Shown: positions 11,001 to 26,000 of the stretch, in pieces
How the letters are laid out: each line of letters opens with the position of its first letter
Position numbering within the stretch: position 1 is the stretch's first letter
Source of the DNA: Dendrolimus kikuchii
Taxonomy: Eukaryota > Arthropoda > Insecta > Lepidoptera > Lasiocampidae
Reading direction: 5' to 3'
NCBI GenBank assembly: GCA_019925095.2
Contig: CM034397.1
Span: 4,421,763-4,485,762, forward strand
Length of the DNA stretch: 64,000 nucleotides
Notes under the pieces: generated by a model
The model's database searches: none
The model's input: the letters and a program-made list of their open reading frames with translations, nothing else
What the model was told of the DNA's origin: nothing
Made by a program: the position numbers and the translations under genes

Positions 11001-14000
11001 TACCGTCGCCTATAGACGTTGTCAACCTGTAAGATGGGATAGGATAGGATAAATAGGATAGAGAAGTCAGACACGGAATGGGATGGAAGAGATGGGATTG
11101 GAAAGATGGGATAAGGGGACGGATAAATGGGCTGTAGCAGCGAGAGGTAGAGGTTCACTGATACTTCAGATGGCAGAGTGTGTAGTATTCAATTTATTTT
11201 GAAAACGGTAACTTTAAGTACAAATATTAACAAGTCGTACAGCTAGTACAATATATAGCACAATGTGTGAGCGGGACGGACGATATGCGAGCAAGATAGA
11301 GCAACTATTAATATGTGCGCTCCCGCGTTGCGCTAGCCAGTAGTTCATTGTCCGCTGCGATGACTAAACGTATCCAGTTCCCGTAGGGCCATCGGAACTC
11401 TTACTCGTCCTACGAAACGAGATTAGGTCGAAGCTAACCGGATCATGCTGATATTCTGTGAGAGCGTGATACAACAACGATCGAGCCAGCCCTAATGACT
11501 GTAAATAAAATAATGAATCCAGCATGGTTTTACCACGTACAAATTCTTCGATAAAGTTACTGGAGATTGCTGAATTCCAGGTCTGATGTAACGCCAAACA
11601 CATTCATGTCGTTCCTCGAAAACCAAGTGATCCACGTCAATGATCCGGGCTTCTGCGTGCGTCCTAGTATCTCGTGCCCTAAGAGCAAGTACAGAAGTAT
11701 AGATGGCTCATGCAATAACTTGGAACACCCCCAATGGGGGCAACGAGGAGCACCTTTCACTAGAATAGCTGCACCGAGGTATGCTGATGGTAAGTTTCAA
11801 AATAATATGGAAAATAATGTAATTGTTTGTATTGGATATATTTTAGCTACCTATTGATCTATTTTTTTTTGTTGTATATTTGATTTTTTTTATTTTATTA
11901 AAACGACGGTTTTATTATGTATACTAATCGCGAAAACTTAAGATAATATTATGAATAAAAAGAGAATAAAATAAAAATAAGACTGAAAAAACAATAAAAA
12001 ACTTTATAAAAGAAAAAATCCTAAATAGGATAATTGATTTTTCAAAACTGAAATCTAATGATATTGCTTTAGTTTTAATCAAATCGGATCTGAGACTCCC
12101 TTTGAGTATTTTTTCAAATGGATCAAACTCAAAAATCCTTTGAGTATTTTTCAAAACCTTTGAAATGGCCTTTTAAATATACGTAACAAAGACAGGAAGC
12201 AAGAAAGTCATTATACAAATTTATGGCATATTTACGTATTTTATATTTGAAATAGTAGTACAATACATATTTTGGCAAGCGGGCGAATGGAATTACAGTG
12301 GTGACGTATACAACTATGACTCGTCTAACCACTTTGTTTTATCAGAAATTTTAATTACTACGATAGTGAAATGCGTAAATATTGAGATTTCAGTGTTATT
12401 GATGGGCAAAGAAGCATAGGAGCTTTGAGGCCAAACAACTCATATCGTAAGGTGAAAGGTTATTTGTTTACAGCGTAATTTGAAAAACAGCGAGAGATGG
12501 GAAACGTTTAAAATTTCTAAAGACCCAAACAGAAACATCTTTAATAAACAGGGGAATGCGTCGAATTATTAATGAAGTGTTATTTTTTAGGTGGGTCAGA
12601 CGTTCCCACAAAGGGGTGCAAATAGTTCGGGGATTGGGGACAGAAACTGGGCACGCAGAAGAAATTGGTTGTGAATCTTCGAGGTGAATTTTGGAAATAT
12701 TATTTTATTTTGGGTTAGGGTAGTGTGGACATTGAGAAGGTCTGGTGGAAAAGTACTTGGTAAAACAGTATGGGCATCGAAACATGACAGCGACATAAAT
12801 TCTGCACGATTAAACTTCATTCTTTGAACTTTAATAACATTTTGCTTTCAATCCTTGGCGAAATATGAAACTCAGTTATCGTTTTACTGGGCGATATCTT
12901 TAATATTATAGAAGTCTTATTTTCTCATTTCAGGCATATATGCAATGCCAGTGGCTAAAAACGGTGGTCCTTTACCCAACCCTCGCGTGATATCGACTCA
13001 GCTGTTCAAAGATCGCACTGTCCCGAGCCGGGTTATGACTTATCTAAACATGCAGTGGGGACAGCTCGTCACACACGACTTGCTCTTCCAAAATACACCT
13101 GCCACAGGTGAGGTTCTTTTCTTTACTAAAATCAAATGTTTTAATTACTCGAAAGTTACACGGGGCAGGCCACATGCCCCTGACACGGTTGAGAACTTCA
13201 AAAGAGGCTCCTACGCTGTTACGGCCACGTTTGACGGAAACTGGCGAGTCCATAAAACGTGGCCGCAGTTGGTAGAAGATGTATAGTCATGTCACCAGAT
13301 CGTGCTAGAGTTTAAAGTTCGAGTCCATTTTAAGGAAAATGGCAGTATAGGTTTGCTATCCACGCTAATTCAAGTGGATTGGTGGGTCTGACATAATGTT
13401 GACATAGATTTCCTCACGTTATTTTCATAATTTTCTCATTGTCAGCATAACAATTTACACATTAGGTCAGAAAGACTGCATGCCTGATCATGCCATCCCT
13501 GGCAAGAATTGAAAGTCACGTTATTGGTAAGGGAAGAAAGAGCTGTAGCTTCTTCCTTGGATTCTTCATAAGAATTCTTCAAAGCCCTAAAAAAATTATA
13601 TTAAATGTAAGAATGAATCTTGAATCTTATAATAAAGTTGGCAAGAGTCCGCTTCCTATTATACCAGCTATATTTATTGTGTGGCTGACATTGAGTTATA
13701 ATAAAATAACGCTCGTATCCCATACACTCTGATGGCTCTGTGCCCTAAATATAGTCCTTTGATGATAGTTCAATGTGCCGATTTCATTAATGCTTTTTAA
13801 AGTGTTTACTCAATCGGTTCAGGTTGTAAAGATTTATGATTTCTACGTGTTTTATGTTGTGTATAGTTTTAGGATGATTAAATGTTCTAAAGTGGGCTAT
13901 CGTTGGCTAATTATAGAGAATTCTTGAGTCGGGACTTATTAAGTCTAGCGCTTTCCATGATGACGTTCGCGTAAAATTTAATTATGATCTATATTTTATG

Positions 14001-17000
14001 ACTTAAACAAAGAAGTCCTTAAAAACACTGTGGGAATTTTCAAGATCTGTCGGCTGCGTCATATCTAGCATACCTAGTTGTACATTCAGGTTATGTGATT
14101 TTTTCATCAGTTTACTGCGATTTTAATTCACCATTCACATAGAATTTCGTTAATATAGAGTACTAATAGTTTTTGAGTAGGATATCTGTGGAGGCATAGA
14201 GAGACGGACGGGCATACCGAAAGTATAGGGGTTCTATTTGTGCTACTTGAGTTTAAAATATTTATAATTATTTGGGTATAATTAGAGATAAGTACAACAG
14301 TAACAACTCATAAACATTTCATTGCTAGGCAAGATCATCTCTATTTTTAGGGATAGAAAACTGCCAGTGATGCATGAAATTTTTCACTAGGATTTGATAC
14401 ACGTGTTTGAAACGCTAATGTGTTAACCACTGCATATAGAAATTTATTTATAGAGGATTATATTTGACATGCCCTACAATATCTGCATCTCAAGATATGT
14501 ACCAGATGATCTGTCCTTTAAAATTATACATTATAAACCATTTCTCTTTTTTACAGATGAGGGTGGTATCCAGTGCTGCATCGGTAATGGACTTGACGTC
14601 CTTCCAGCAGAACTTTTACACGACAAATGCATTCCGATAAGTATCCCGGACGATGATCCATTCTACAAGCACCACGGCGTTAAATGTATGAACTTTGTAA
14701 GGAGTATTACTACCACAAAGGATGATTGTAGCCTGGGACCTGCTCAACAGGTACAGTTTAAACAGACACAGCCGATTCACACTTGGTTAAGTATATAATA
14801 AAATTTTAATTAGAGCATATAGATTCAAGGTAAAGTATGGAATACTAGTCAAAATTTTTAAAGATGTCGCAGTAAGTATAGCGACATACAGTTGTGCTCT
14901 CGACGATGTCGAGTTTCCTGATTCTAGGGATGAAAGTAGTAGTGATTTATTATTTATTAATTTATCAAGGAACAAATGTGACTGTTCGTTCTTTAGTAGT
15001 AAACGTTATTGACATTTAATTTGATCTGGTAACTGTTAAAGAATACTTTGTGATATCTGTAATAGACGTGTAATCTAAAACACTGTATTGACAATGCCTA
15101 TTAATATTATAAATGCGAAAGTAACTCTGTCTGTCTGTCTGCTCCGTTTTCACTGAAAAACTACTGGACTGATTTTGCGGAAATTCAGTATATATATAAC
15201 GATGTCGAGTATGAACATAGGATACTTTTATCCCGAAATATTGCAGTTTTCGGGAGAACAATATATTTGTCTCTTTGTTTGTTATTTTAAATTTGGTATT
15301 TATGTAATTTTAATATCGAGGGTGGACAAGGGATACATTTTATCCCGGATAATGGGATAGATGTATGTAAAGGTTATCACAGAAAGTGGGATAGGTTTTT
15401 TGTGATTTGTTATTTTGGTTCATTCTGTTATTTTGGTCATTTTGGCGATTTTGGTCATCTTTGAGATTTTGGTCATTTTGCATCTTTGGCGTTTTTGAAA
15501 TTTCTGGCATATTTGGCATCTTGGTCATTTTTGGCACTTTTGTCATTTTTGGGTTTTTGGTCATTTTTTTAAACAAGAGGCACGTAGTAGTATTTGACCT
15601 GCGGCGTAGCCGCGATATAAATTTTAGTAATTTATATTTATGCGCTCTTCAGAAAAGCAAATAGAAAATTTAACTTACTTTTAATACCAGAAAATTAAAC
15701 AAGGTCTTTAGAATGTGGAGCCAAATTTTCATTAGTTTAATAACATTAAGGAGTTCTGTTTTCATATTAACGTAATATCCATAAAACATTAATACGATAC
15801 TAAAATATCACATAAAATTTACAGACAAACACAGTAACAAGTTTCTTAGATGGTTCGCCAGTATATGGATCCGATAAAAAAATAGCATCACAACTTCGTC
15901 TTAAAAGTGGTGGAAAATTGAAAAAGGAGTATCGAAAAGGGTCCACAAAAGGGTACCTACCATCTGTTGAAGATAAAGCCGCTGTCTGCGATTTAAGAAA
16001 CCTATCTGAACCCTGTTATTTAGCAGGTAAAATTACATCAATATTAATAGTCAAGTAGACTCTTACATAACTCTTGTAGGACAACCTTTTTATACGTTTA
16101 TTTTTCTATACATTTTTACTTTAAATTAACATTGTCATTCTTCTTCTCGGCTCAATACAAAATTATTTTCTTGGAAAATTGTTAATCCAGATATTAAATA
16201 TTTAGTGAGACATTAAAGCCTATCTTTTTCATTGCGCCCATCCGCCACACTCTCTTTTCTTTAACCTCCTCCCTCCCTATTTTCAATATTCCTCTATTCT
16301 GGTATACGCCCTGTCTCATATATGTATGTAAACTTGATGAATTATTGGGGATAAGCTATTTAAACAAATCGTGTTATTTACGAATGCAAGGATAATGGTC
16401 GATGATGTTATGCTGGAGCAAGTGAGTGAGTTTGTATATCTTGGATGTGTTTTTAGCAGGGATGGAAGGTACACCGCTGATATAGAAAGAAGAATGAATT
16501 TGGGGAATAGTGTGAATGGAGCGTTAGGTAAACTTCTAGGCGCTAAGAACCTCAGCCAGAATGCCCAGCTTGCCATACACAACGCGGTGCTGGTACCTAC
16601 GCTCACGTATGGAAGCGAGAGTTCGGTATGGAAGAGAGAGCATGAAAGTAGAATAAACGCGGTCGAGATGCGAGCATTGCGCAAAATCTGCGGAGTGACG
16701 CTCGCGGACCGCGTTCGTAATACCGAAGTAAGAAAGAGAGTTGGTCTGAAAGAGAGTGTCGGGGTGAAGGTAAGGAAAGGAATGCTCTGGTGGTTCGGGC
16801 ATGTGGAAAGAATGCATTATGAAAGAATGACTAAACAGATATACAATGCAAAAGTGGATGGATGCAGAAGTCGTGGAAGGTCACGACACACCTTCCATGA
16901 TCAAATTGATCGTGTACTAGCAGAAGGTGATGTCAGGAGCCTTAACAACAGACGAGCGTGCATGACAAGAGTTATGAATGTCAAAGAAGCAAGTGAGGTG

Positions 17001-20000
17001 TGTAAGAATAAGCCTAAATGGCGCTCTGTTGTTCGTGCCTACGCCGCAAGGGAACTGGCGTGAAGTTATGTATGTATGTATGTATGTGTCACAATCTTAA
17101 AAGTAAATACAAACAATAGAAATTCTAGTGCCTAACACCCCTTCAGTATTAAACTCTTTTTAAGACATTTGATGATATATATTATATATAATATTTAAGA
17201 TAGATGATTTTCAAAAATGTTCTTTAGCACAATTTAATATGAATAAACTTGTATTTGAATATGTTTTGAAACTTTAGCTACACTTTATTCTGTTTTTACT
17301 TAGCTGTCATACATCGAGTAAAAAGTGATGTGTATTCTAAAAATGTCTGCCATAACAACCTTGAGTTGTGTTCCGGCATTAGTGACCAGGTTCCAGTGAC
17401 CCTTAAGAGAGCAGCAGCGCATTTGTAGCACCTTTGGTGTTGCAAATGTCCATAGGCGATGGTAACCGCTTGCCATTAATTGGGCCGTCTGCCTGTCTGC
17501 TAAACTCCTGCAATTTTTTTTTTTTTTAATTATGGTTCACTTGCTTAGCGAACTAAAAATGCCATATTCTTGATGAAAGTTTCACTATCCACTAAGAGTA
17601 ATTCTGTATCTGTGATTCCAGCACATTGGTGTCTTGTAAACAACATTAGTATCTTTTTAGGTGACAGAAGAATAAACCAAAACCCAACACTAGCTATGCT
17701 GCAGACCCTTTTACTTCGCGAGCACAACAGAGTAGCAGATATTCTTAGCAATTTGAATCCTTTCTGGAGCGATGAAATGATTTACCAAGAAGCAAGGAGG
17801 ATTGTTGTGGCTGTAATCCAACATATAACTTACCAAGAGTGGTTACCGCTTAATTTCGGTAAGCTTCAACTTGACTATTATATAACTATATTGATTTATT
17901 CCATTTAACTTATTAGGCATCAAATTAGCGAAAGGTGGAAGACAATGTAATTGCAACAGCTATTACACATTTATTTATATTAAATAGCATTAAATTCGGC
18001 AACATATTATAAAAAATAGTTGCTTAAGAAGTATTTATTGTAGCTCGCATAGAGCTTAGATTGAGGAGCATTTAAATTTTATATTACTATACTAACAAGT
18101 CCTGGAGTGGAGACCGCGTCTTGATAAACGTAATGTAGGTCACGCAAAGTCGCCATACTTCCTGTACTGATGTTCCATAAAGTCCTTGTATTTATCATCA
18201 TCGTCTACTTCATCTTTTTATGATAACTCTTTTACAGTACAGGTTGTCAAAATTTGGAATGCGCTACCTCTTATTGTCAGAGAGATCAAAACATTGCCTA
18301 CATTTAAGAACTTACTCAGAAAATAGTACTTTTCCTTAAATAGTTATGCCTAATTCTTATACTCATAACTAATAAAAAAATATATCTTATATGTTTGTAT
18401 GTATTTTATTTATAAAGTTATTTAGTGTATGTATTTAATTTTTGTTATATCTAATACTCTGCACCACCTACATATCTAGATTAGTTTCAAATCCTTTCTT
18501 TCTTTAATTTCCAATCCTTTAAGTTAGGTTTGGAAGAGATTGCTTTAAGCGAGAATTTTTGTAATTGTTTATTTGGTGACCAGTAAAGTGTTATCTACTT
18601 ATATGTCTATTTTCTTCAACAGGTGAGAGCTACCTTCGTTACTATCGTATAACGCCTTCGGGCTTATACAGCCGCGATTACAATGAGAATGTGAATCCTG
18701 GCGTAATTAACAGCTTCGGCGCAGGTGCATTGAGATTCCTCCACACTATTGTACCGGACACAATCATGATGTGTCCTGGCAATTATAAGACTACTCATTT
18801 ACACAAGTGAGTTCTTTAATTCATCATCTGTCTTCCACGATTTCTATTAGGTCTATATGTGAAACACCCCGAGCAGAGGATTGCCTCCGAATAATTCACA
18901 CGCGTGGACAGCTCTGCCCTCCTTATACCAAACGCAGTAGGTATTTGCAAAATAGCGGTTTCGGGAAAAACGCGGTAGGTTTTAGACATCTAAACAACAC
19001 GTCCATGTTATGTAAATTTTTAGGGTATCTAAAGAGGAAGAATAAAAATCAAGCTATGTAATAGATTAGCGCCTAGGGAAGTCAGTTCTGCAGAAGTGAA
19101 AAACCCAAAAATGTCGATTACTGCAAGTGCAGTTGCAGTAGGGCTGAGCTGGCGATATCATGTCAGATGTCTTGTATGTCGGAACCTTACATTATAAATA
19201 TCTGTTGGCCTGTCTGTCCTAATATTATATAACATAGTCATTTTCATTGAAAACTATTGGCTCTATAATATAATAATGTTCTACTTAACATAGTATAAAA
19301 CAAAGTCGCTTTCCGCAATCTACCTGCAACCATATCCGCTAACTCTTCCTATACAACGAACAGATTTTTAAGCGGTTTTCAATTAGATAATTTTACCCTG
19401 AAGGTACGGAAAACACCTTATTAAGTTTTTATGTAAGTAGAAAAAAAAAAATACTTTTTGCAACTGAGTCGCCGAAGAGCTGGCCTTTTGTAAGAGGCGA
19501 CATTTACTTATATGGATGGCTACCATCCCTGGTCTAGAGTATGCCGCCATAACTACCTTGCATTGTGTTCCGGCATTAATGGCCAAGTTCCAGCCTCCCT
19601 TTAGGAAGCGGTAGCACATTGGTGGAGTAAATATTCATAGGTGATGATAATCGAATTCCATCAGGTGGGCCGTCTGCTCGTTGAACTCATGCAGTAAAAA
19701 ATAGCGCCCGTATATAAAATTGTGATCATTTACGGAATCTAGCGCTTATATCCAATTCATCTACCACTTAACACTTATTTAGGTGTTAGGTGGCAGTCTT
19801 AACAGGCGCCCAGACTCCAGTGCCGGCCCCGTTCTCTTATGACAGGAGCAGAAGACAAGAAGCAGAGTCGCTATTATTTCTTTCATAACATAGTAAACAC
19901 TCATATCCCGTACGGAGTTTATTACTGTGCATAAGACTACACGCAATTTACGGATTTTTTACATAACTACTTATAGAGTTTATGGCATATGCTTACATCA

Positions 20001-23000
20001 TATAAACGTCTTATATCGCAATAGGCATATGTTAGCTTTCGCTTATTTGGCAGTGTACCAATATACGTTAGCTTTTGTCACGAACAGTACGCAACGAATT
20101 GTCAAATAGGTGTCACAGCTGTTATTATTAATATTCACGTGATGACTTCGATACAGATTTTGTTAATAACTCAAAGCCCACTTGAGACACTATTTTGGCA
20201 TTTTTTCTCCGTCATTTTATATATTATGACAACGCGTTTAGGATGCTGATAGCGATGTCCTGCCACTGTAGTGCCTCGGGGATGTTTGCGTATGAACAAG
20301 TAGATGGCTTATATGCAATAATAATAATAGTTGTTTTCATCCGTGCAGGAACGGAGAAAGAATACAATTTCCTGCGGCCGGGCGGCCTGTCGTAAGAGGC
20401 GACTAAACAACCCACAGCCAGGTGGTAGGGTATTTTTGCTCGACTGGATGGCGACCACCCCTGGTCTAGAGTATGCCGCCATAACAACCTTGTGTTGTGT
20501 TCCGGCATTAGTGACCAGGTTCCAGTCTCCTTTAAGAGAGCAGCAGTGCATTTGTAGCACCTTTGGTGTTGCAAATGTCCATAGGCGATGGTAACCGCTT
20601 TCCATCAAGTGGGCCGTCTGCCTGATTGCTGAACTCCTGCAATAAAAAAGTTGTATGCAATGCGGACGCGGGTTGCTTGTCTGTGTGTCTTTTCTCTGTG
20701 GACAGTGTTCATAAGCAATGGCATACTCCGCGAGCTGTGCAGGATGTTTTCACCAAAAGTTCCATAAGTAAAACGATGCCCTCTTTAGCGGTCTTCGGTG
20801 TCGAATGTGCTAAGATTTTGCCGGCGTACCTCACTGCAGCGTAGAGGTCCCGGGTTCTGTTACTGCCATAGTAAATTTCATTAGTGAACTTTCCGTTGTT
20901 TATTATTATATGGGTGTCTGAGATCGGCCCTAAAGTAGTCCGTTGTAGTAAATTGCCCATAACATAAGCGTATTACTTAGTTTGCGAATATACTTTATTT
21001 TTAATTTTTATTGCAGGTGTTCAGCAGACAGGCAGACGGCCTACTTGATGGAAAGCGGTTATCATCGTCTATGAACATTTGCAACACCAAAAGTGCTATA
21101 AATGCGCTGCTGCTCTCTTAAGGGAGACTGGAATCTGGTCACTAATGCCGGAAAACAACTTAAGTGGTAGCCATCCAGTCGGGCAAATGCCCTACCACTT
21201 GGTACAGCATTTGCCTAGGTACCTAGTACCTGGTACCACCACATACCACGTGTGTGTTTGTCAGTCGATTAAATATTATTCTTTATTCATTCGTAATCAT
21301 TTCTTTCAGGCTTAGCGAAAATTTCTTCAACCCGAGTCTGTTGGAATCGACACCTCAGGCCTTTGACGACATCGTGCGAGGAGCCCTGGCTCACTCCGCT
21401 TCGTCAGCCGATCCATATATGAGTGGGGAACTCACAAACTTACTGTTTAAATCTACTGGTCAATGGGGCTTGGACCTCACTGCTATGGACATCCAGCGAG
21501 GCAGAGACCATGGGCTGGCGTCTTATAATGATTACAGGTATATTCAAATTAACTTCCACTGGAGAACATTTTTTAAAGACCTTACATTTAAGTTAAATTT
21601 TAAGTATACTTTCTACTTTATGTACATTGCTCCGCAACGTGTTATTGCTGTTAACGTGTATTTGTTTTCAAAGAATTATATTGTAGTTGCAGCAAACAGA
21701 ATACAGTTATCAGTGCAGGAACGGAAAGAAATAATACAATCTCCTGCGTTGGGGCGGCCTGTCGTAAGAGGCGACAAAACAACCCACAGCCAGGTGGTAA
21801 GGTATTTGCTCGACTGGATGGCGACCAGCCCTGGTCTAGAGTATGCCGCCATAACAACCTCAATTTGTTCCGGCATTAGTGACCCAGTTCCAGTCTCCCT
21901 TAAGAGAGCAGCAGCACATGTGTAGCACATTTGGTGTTGCAAATATCCATAGGCGATGATAACGGCTTTCCATCAAGTGGGCCGTCTGCCTGTCTGCTGA
22001 AATCCTGCAATAAAAAAACAAGAAAAAACGCGTCGTAATTTTATAATGAGTTCCACACTCAAAATTCATATGGATAGATGTTTAGGTATAGGTAAAATAC
22101 TACTCCCCGTGGCTGCGCCTTCAGCGATAGTGGTTATATTGCAAAAAATTATGATAAGACTTAAATATATATCTTACTATTACTATCTATTTGCCTTATT
22201 ACTGGTTAAAATTTGACATAAACTGTATACAAGTAATATTAAATGAACGGTTAGCAACATTTTGGGCGCGTTCCTTTAGTATCTCACAACGCCCAAAATG
22301 CTCCGATTACCGTTCCACAGGATGACCGCGGTCGTCATGCTCGTGGCGAAAACGTCACTAATGACGTCATCATTTTCGATCACACAACGCTCACAACGAC
22401 CCATGTCAAGAGGTGGGTCGAAGTGGGCGTTGACCGCAGAGCATTAATACTCTCCATCTCTGAACATTGAAAAAGGTGCGTTTTTCAAAACAACCAATGA
22501 AATTTGTGTATTTCGTCGTTTATGACATCAACGTCCCATAATCCGTTCCACTAGAGTTTATGATTGTTACGTCCGCAAGCAAGTGGAACGGGAAAAATCG
22601 CGGTTGTGAACGTGGTCGTTGTGAGTCCCTTCTGGAACTTAGCCATAAGAGCCAGCCATAATTACCTTCTCCGATATTGATTGTCCAGATCCTCTAATTA
22701 AGGCCCACTTTAATATTTCAGCGAAGTCTATACGATTTAATCAACCCATAATGTACAGTCAGCGTCTTATAGAAAGAAGCAGCCAAGATGATCAAATAGA
22801 TAAGAACATCGAAAGTGATCATTAGTATCGGTACAACCATTGTCGTCTAATAGATCGAATCACCCGTCTTGACCAAATACATCAGTACACCGACAACGCC
22901 AAATACATGAGTACAGTCAAGTCACCATTATTATGTTAACAACCATCTCGCCAAAACAAAGAGACACACTAGAAAAATGAACTCTATTCTTAATGTGATT

Positions 23001-26000
23001 AGTGTCAAATCGAGATGATTTAATACTAAATCAAAATTCCAATAGTATTATTACTGTTATAAAAATCTTTTTCATTTTTATAACGTAGCTAGTATTTGCC
23101 TTCGACTTCATTTTCATTACTTAGATAGCAAAGATTAAAGTTATTTTATCAATATGTAAAATTGAATAAATATTTAATATGACAATACATGAATCCTGGA
23201 TATATTCATAAACTCCCGATATTTGTAATTTACTAAAGACTTATTCAACTACAGATGTTTCTTCACTAAGGATTTCTAATAATTACAGACAGTGTCTTGT
23301 GATTTGCGAACATTGCGTCAAAGTTGATCTAGTGGTTTGGAAGTGGAAGGAAATCTCGGGAAATCTCAAGAGTCCCAATATGGTCATGTATAAAAATGTC
23401 ATAAAGTATTAAACTATGCTGTAATAAGAGTAACACGAATAGTTTTCATGCTATATCTAGGCGCATTATTCCCAAGAAAATTTTGGAACTTTCCGTCACT
23501 AAAGTATAGGAGTAAAAACATGAAAAAGTGAATCCGGTTTCCTGAAAAATTACACTAGAATTCCCATGATACTAGCTTTTTCAGCATTTAAGTAAAAAAT
23601 GTCTGTATAATAGTGAAAACCTCATAGAAATTAACATATTTATGAAAAAAAAAACATTAATTGTTTCAATTTTCCATCAATCAAACAATTGGATCCCAAT
23701 TGGTTTTTTTAATAGCTTCAATGTACAGACAAAGCTATTTTACAATATTAACTTAATTTTAACATTTCATTTGACATAATACACTATGTATATGTGAGTA
23801 TATTTTCTATGTATATGTGAGTTTGTTGAAATATCTACTAAAGAGTTTCAATACATAAGAAATTTAGAATTCGAGATAAACCTTTTTTTATCAGCAATGA
23901 ATAATTGATGTTTCTTGGATACTATTTTAATGTCTAATACGTATATGAATTCTCATGATCTATACTGAGATCATACTATACATATATATAATATACCCCA
24001 GTCATTGAAAAAAGCTTAATCTAACGTTCTGGTGAAATCGTATCGGAATCAGCCAATTTTTATGCAGTATAACGACTTTAAACCACTCCAAGGAAGTTTT
24101 CGCGGGGTTCCCGGAATATAAACTAACAAAGCATTCGGAAAAGAACGTAAACCATCGTTTTAGTATCAATTGAATCTGAATCAACTAATTGTTATGCAAA
24201 TAAATAATTTATACTTTTTCTATTTTTACTTATTTGAAAAAGAAAGTGCATTGTGTTTTAGTATAAGCTAATTTATATGCATACTAACCACTAGATACCA
24301 CCCTCGGGAAAATTTCCGTGAGATGCCCAGGACACAAAGTATTGCTGTATTTAAAAAATAATGTATCGTGTCTAAAATCGTGTAAGAATAAATAAACTAA
24401 TTTGTAAGCGTCCTAACAACTTTAACCAGCTCCTGAGAAAATTCGCGGGATCCCCAGGATAAAAAGTATCACAGATTTAATTTCAGAAAATTTGCTATCA
24501 ATGAGTAAAAACATCGCATCGAAATAAGAAAGCTTTTTTTATTCTGGCCTCTTTAAACCGTTCCCGGAAAATTTCCCGTGCGATTCCGGAATAAAAGGTA
24601 GCGCAGAATTTAAGTGTGAGAATTTGCTCACGATCAGCGAAAATCGAATCGCAATCGGCCTAGTAGTTTTTACGTAAATCCCGAACAAACAGAAAAACCG
24701 ACTAACAGACAAGAAATCTAAAAAAAAACATCGTGTCACCATCGTTTATATAGTCTATTCCAATTGTGTTTTTTTTTAATAACTTCAATGTAGAGAGACG
24801 ACATATTTAGCATATTATAATATTATAGACTATCGTCTGCCCGCGAAACTTCCTTCGCGTTTCCATGATGATGATACATTTGATAGTCAAGTATGTTTGA
24901 ACAGTTCTTTATGGTGGTTAAAGAAGCGTTCAAACTTACTCTAACTCTCTATGAATAAGACAGTTAGTATTTAGTAAAAACGAAAACTCAAAGCTGAAAA
25001 GCAGTGTCATCAAGTATTAAAGAATGTAAACAAAAGTATGAAAAACCTGATTTAATTAAGAGAACTGAAATATCTGGTTAGAAACAGGAACTTGAGACTA
25101 TTTATAAAATTTGTAGGTTAATAATATATCTTTAGTTAGCTGGGCTCGGCTAATATCTCTGTTCCATCTGAAATAATATTATAGTTAGGTACTGTGGCCA
25201 AATGCAACTTAGTTATAAAGTTAAAATGAACGCCGTTATTAATTGGCTATATTAGAGTATATATGTCATGGTTAAATTGTACAGATCGTTAGATTATAAT
25301 CTATCTCGAGAGCTATTGAAATATTGTGAACCGGAACAAACTGCTTACAATTTAACGCATTATTTCCCGATAGATTATAATCTATCGACGTGAAATCGTT
25401 CTGTGTCCATAGAGTTAGTAATAAAACATAGGTGGGTCAGTCAAAAATACTAAAGATTCGATCTCTGCCCTTATGGGTTAGAAGTTTTAACAATGTTTGT
25501 AAGTAGTCAATAAGTACATACATACATACATAACTTCACGCCAGTTCCCTTGCGGGGTAGGCACGAACAACAGAGCGCCATTTAGGCCCATTCTTACACA
25601 CCTCACTTGCTTCTTTGACATTCATAACTCTTGTCATGCACACTCGTCTGTTCTTAAGGCTCCTGACATCACCATCCGCTAGTACACGATCAATTTGATC
25701 ATGGAAGGTGTGTCGTGGTCTTCCACGACTTCTGCATCCATCCACTTTTGCATTGTATATCTGTTTAGTCATTCTTTCATCATGTATTCTTTCCACATGC
25801 CCGAACCACCGGAGCATTCCTTTCCTTACCTTCACCCCGACACTCTCTTTCAGACCAACTCTCTTTCTTACTTCGGTATTACGAACGCGGTCCGCGAGCG
25901 TCACTCCGCAGATTTTGCGCAGTGCTCGCATCTCAACCGCGTTTACTCTACTTTCATGCTCTCTCGTCCATACCCAACTCTCGCTTTCATATGTGAGCGT

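Noticed and set aside
13441..13740. Extra peroxidase exon between 13107 and 14557
   Set aside because: The phases of the flanking exons join directly and the protein reads through conserved motifs without a gap.
15340..15664. Low-complexity ORFs on both strands
   Set aside because: Generated by the TTTTGGTCA array; open on both strands because the repeat lacks stops.
20709..20960. 83-codon ORF on - (MGNLLQRTTLGPISDT)
   Set aside because: No recognised domain, no splice sites matching a neighbour, and it sits among repeats; possibly a fragment of another element.
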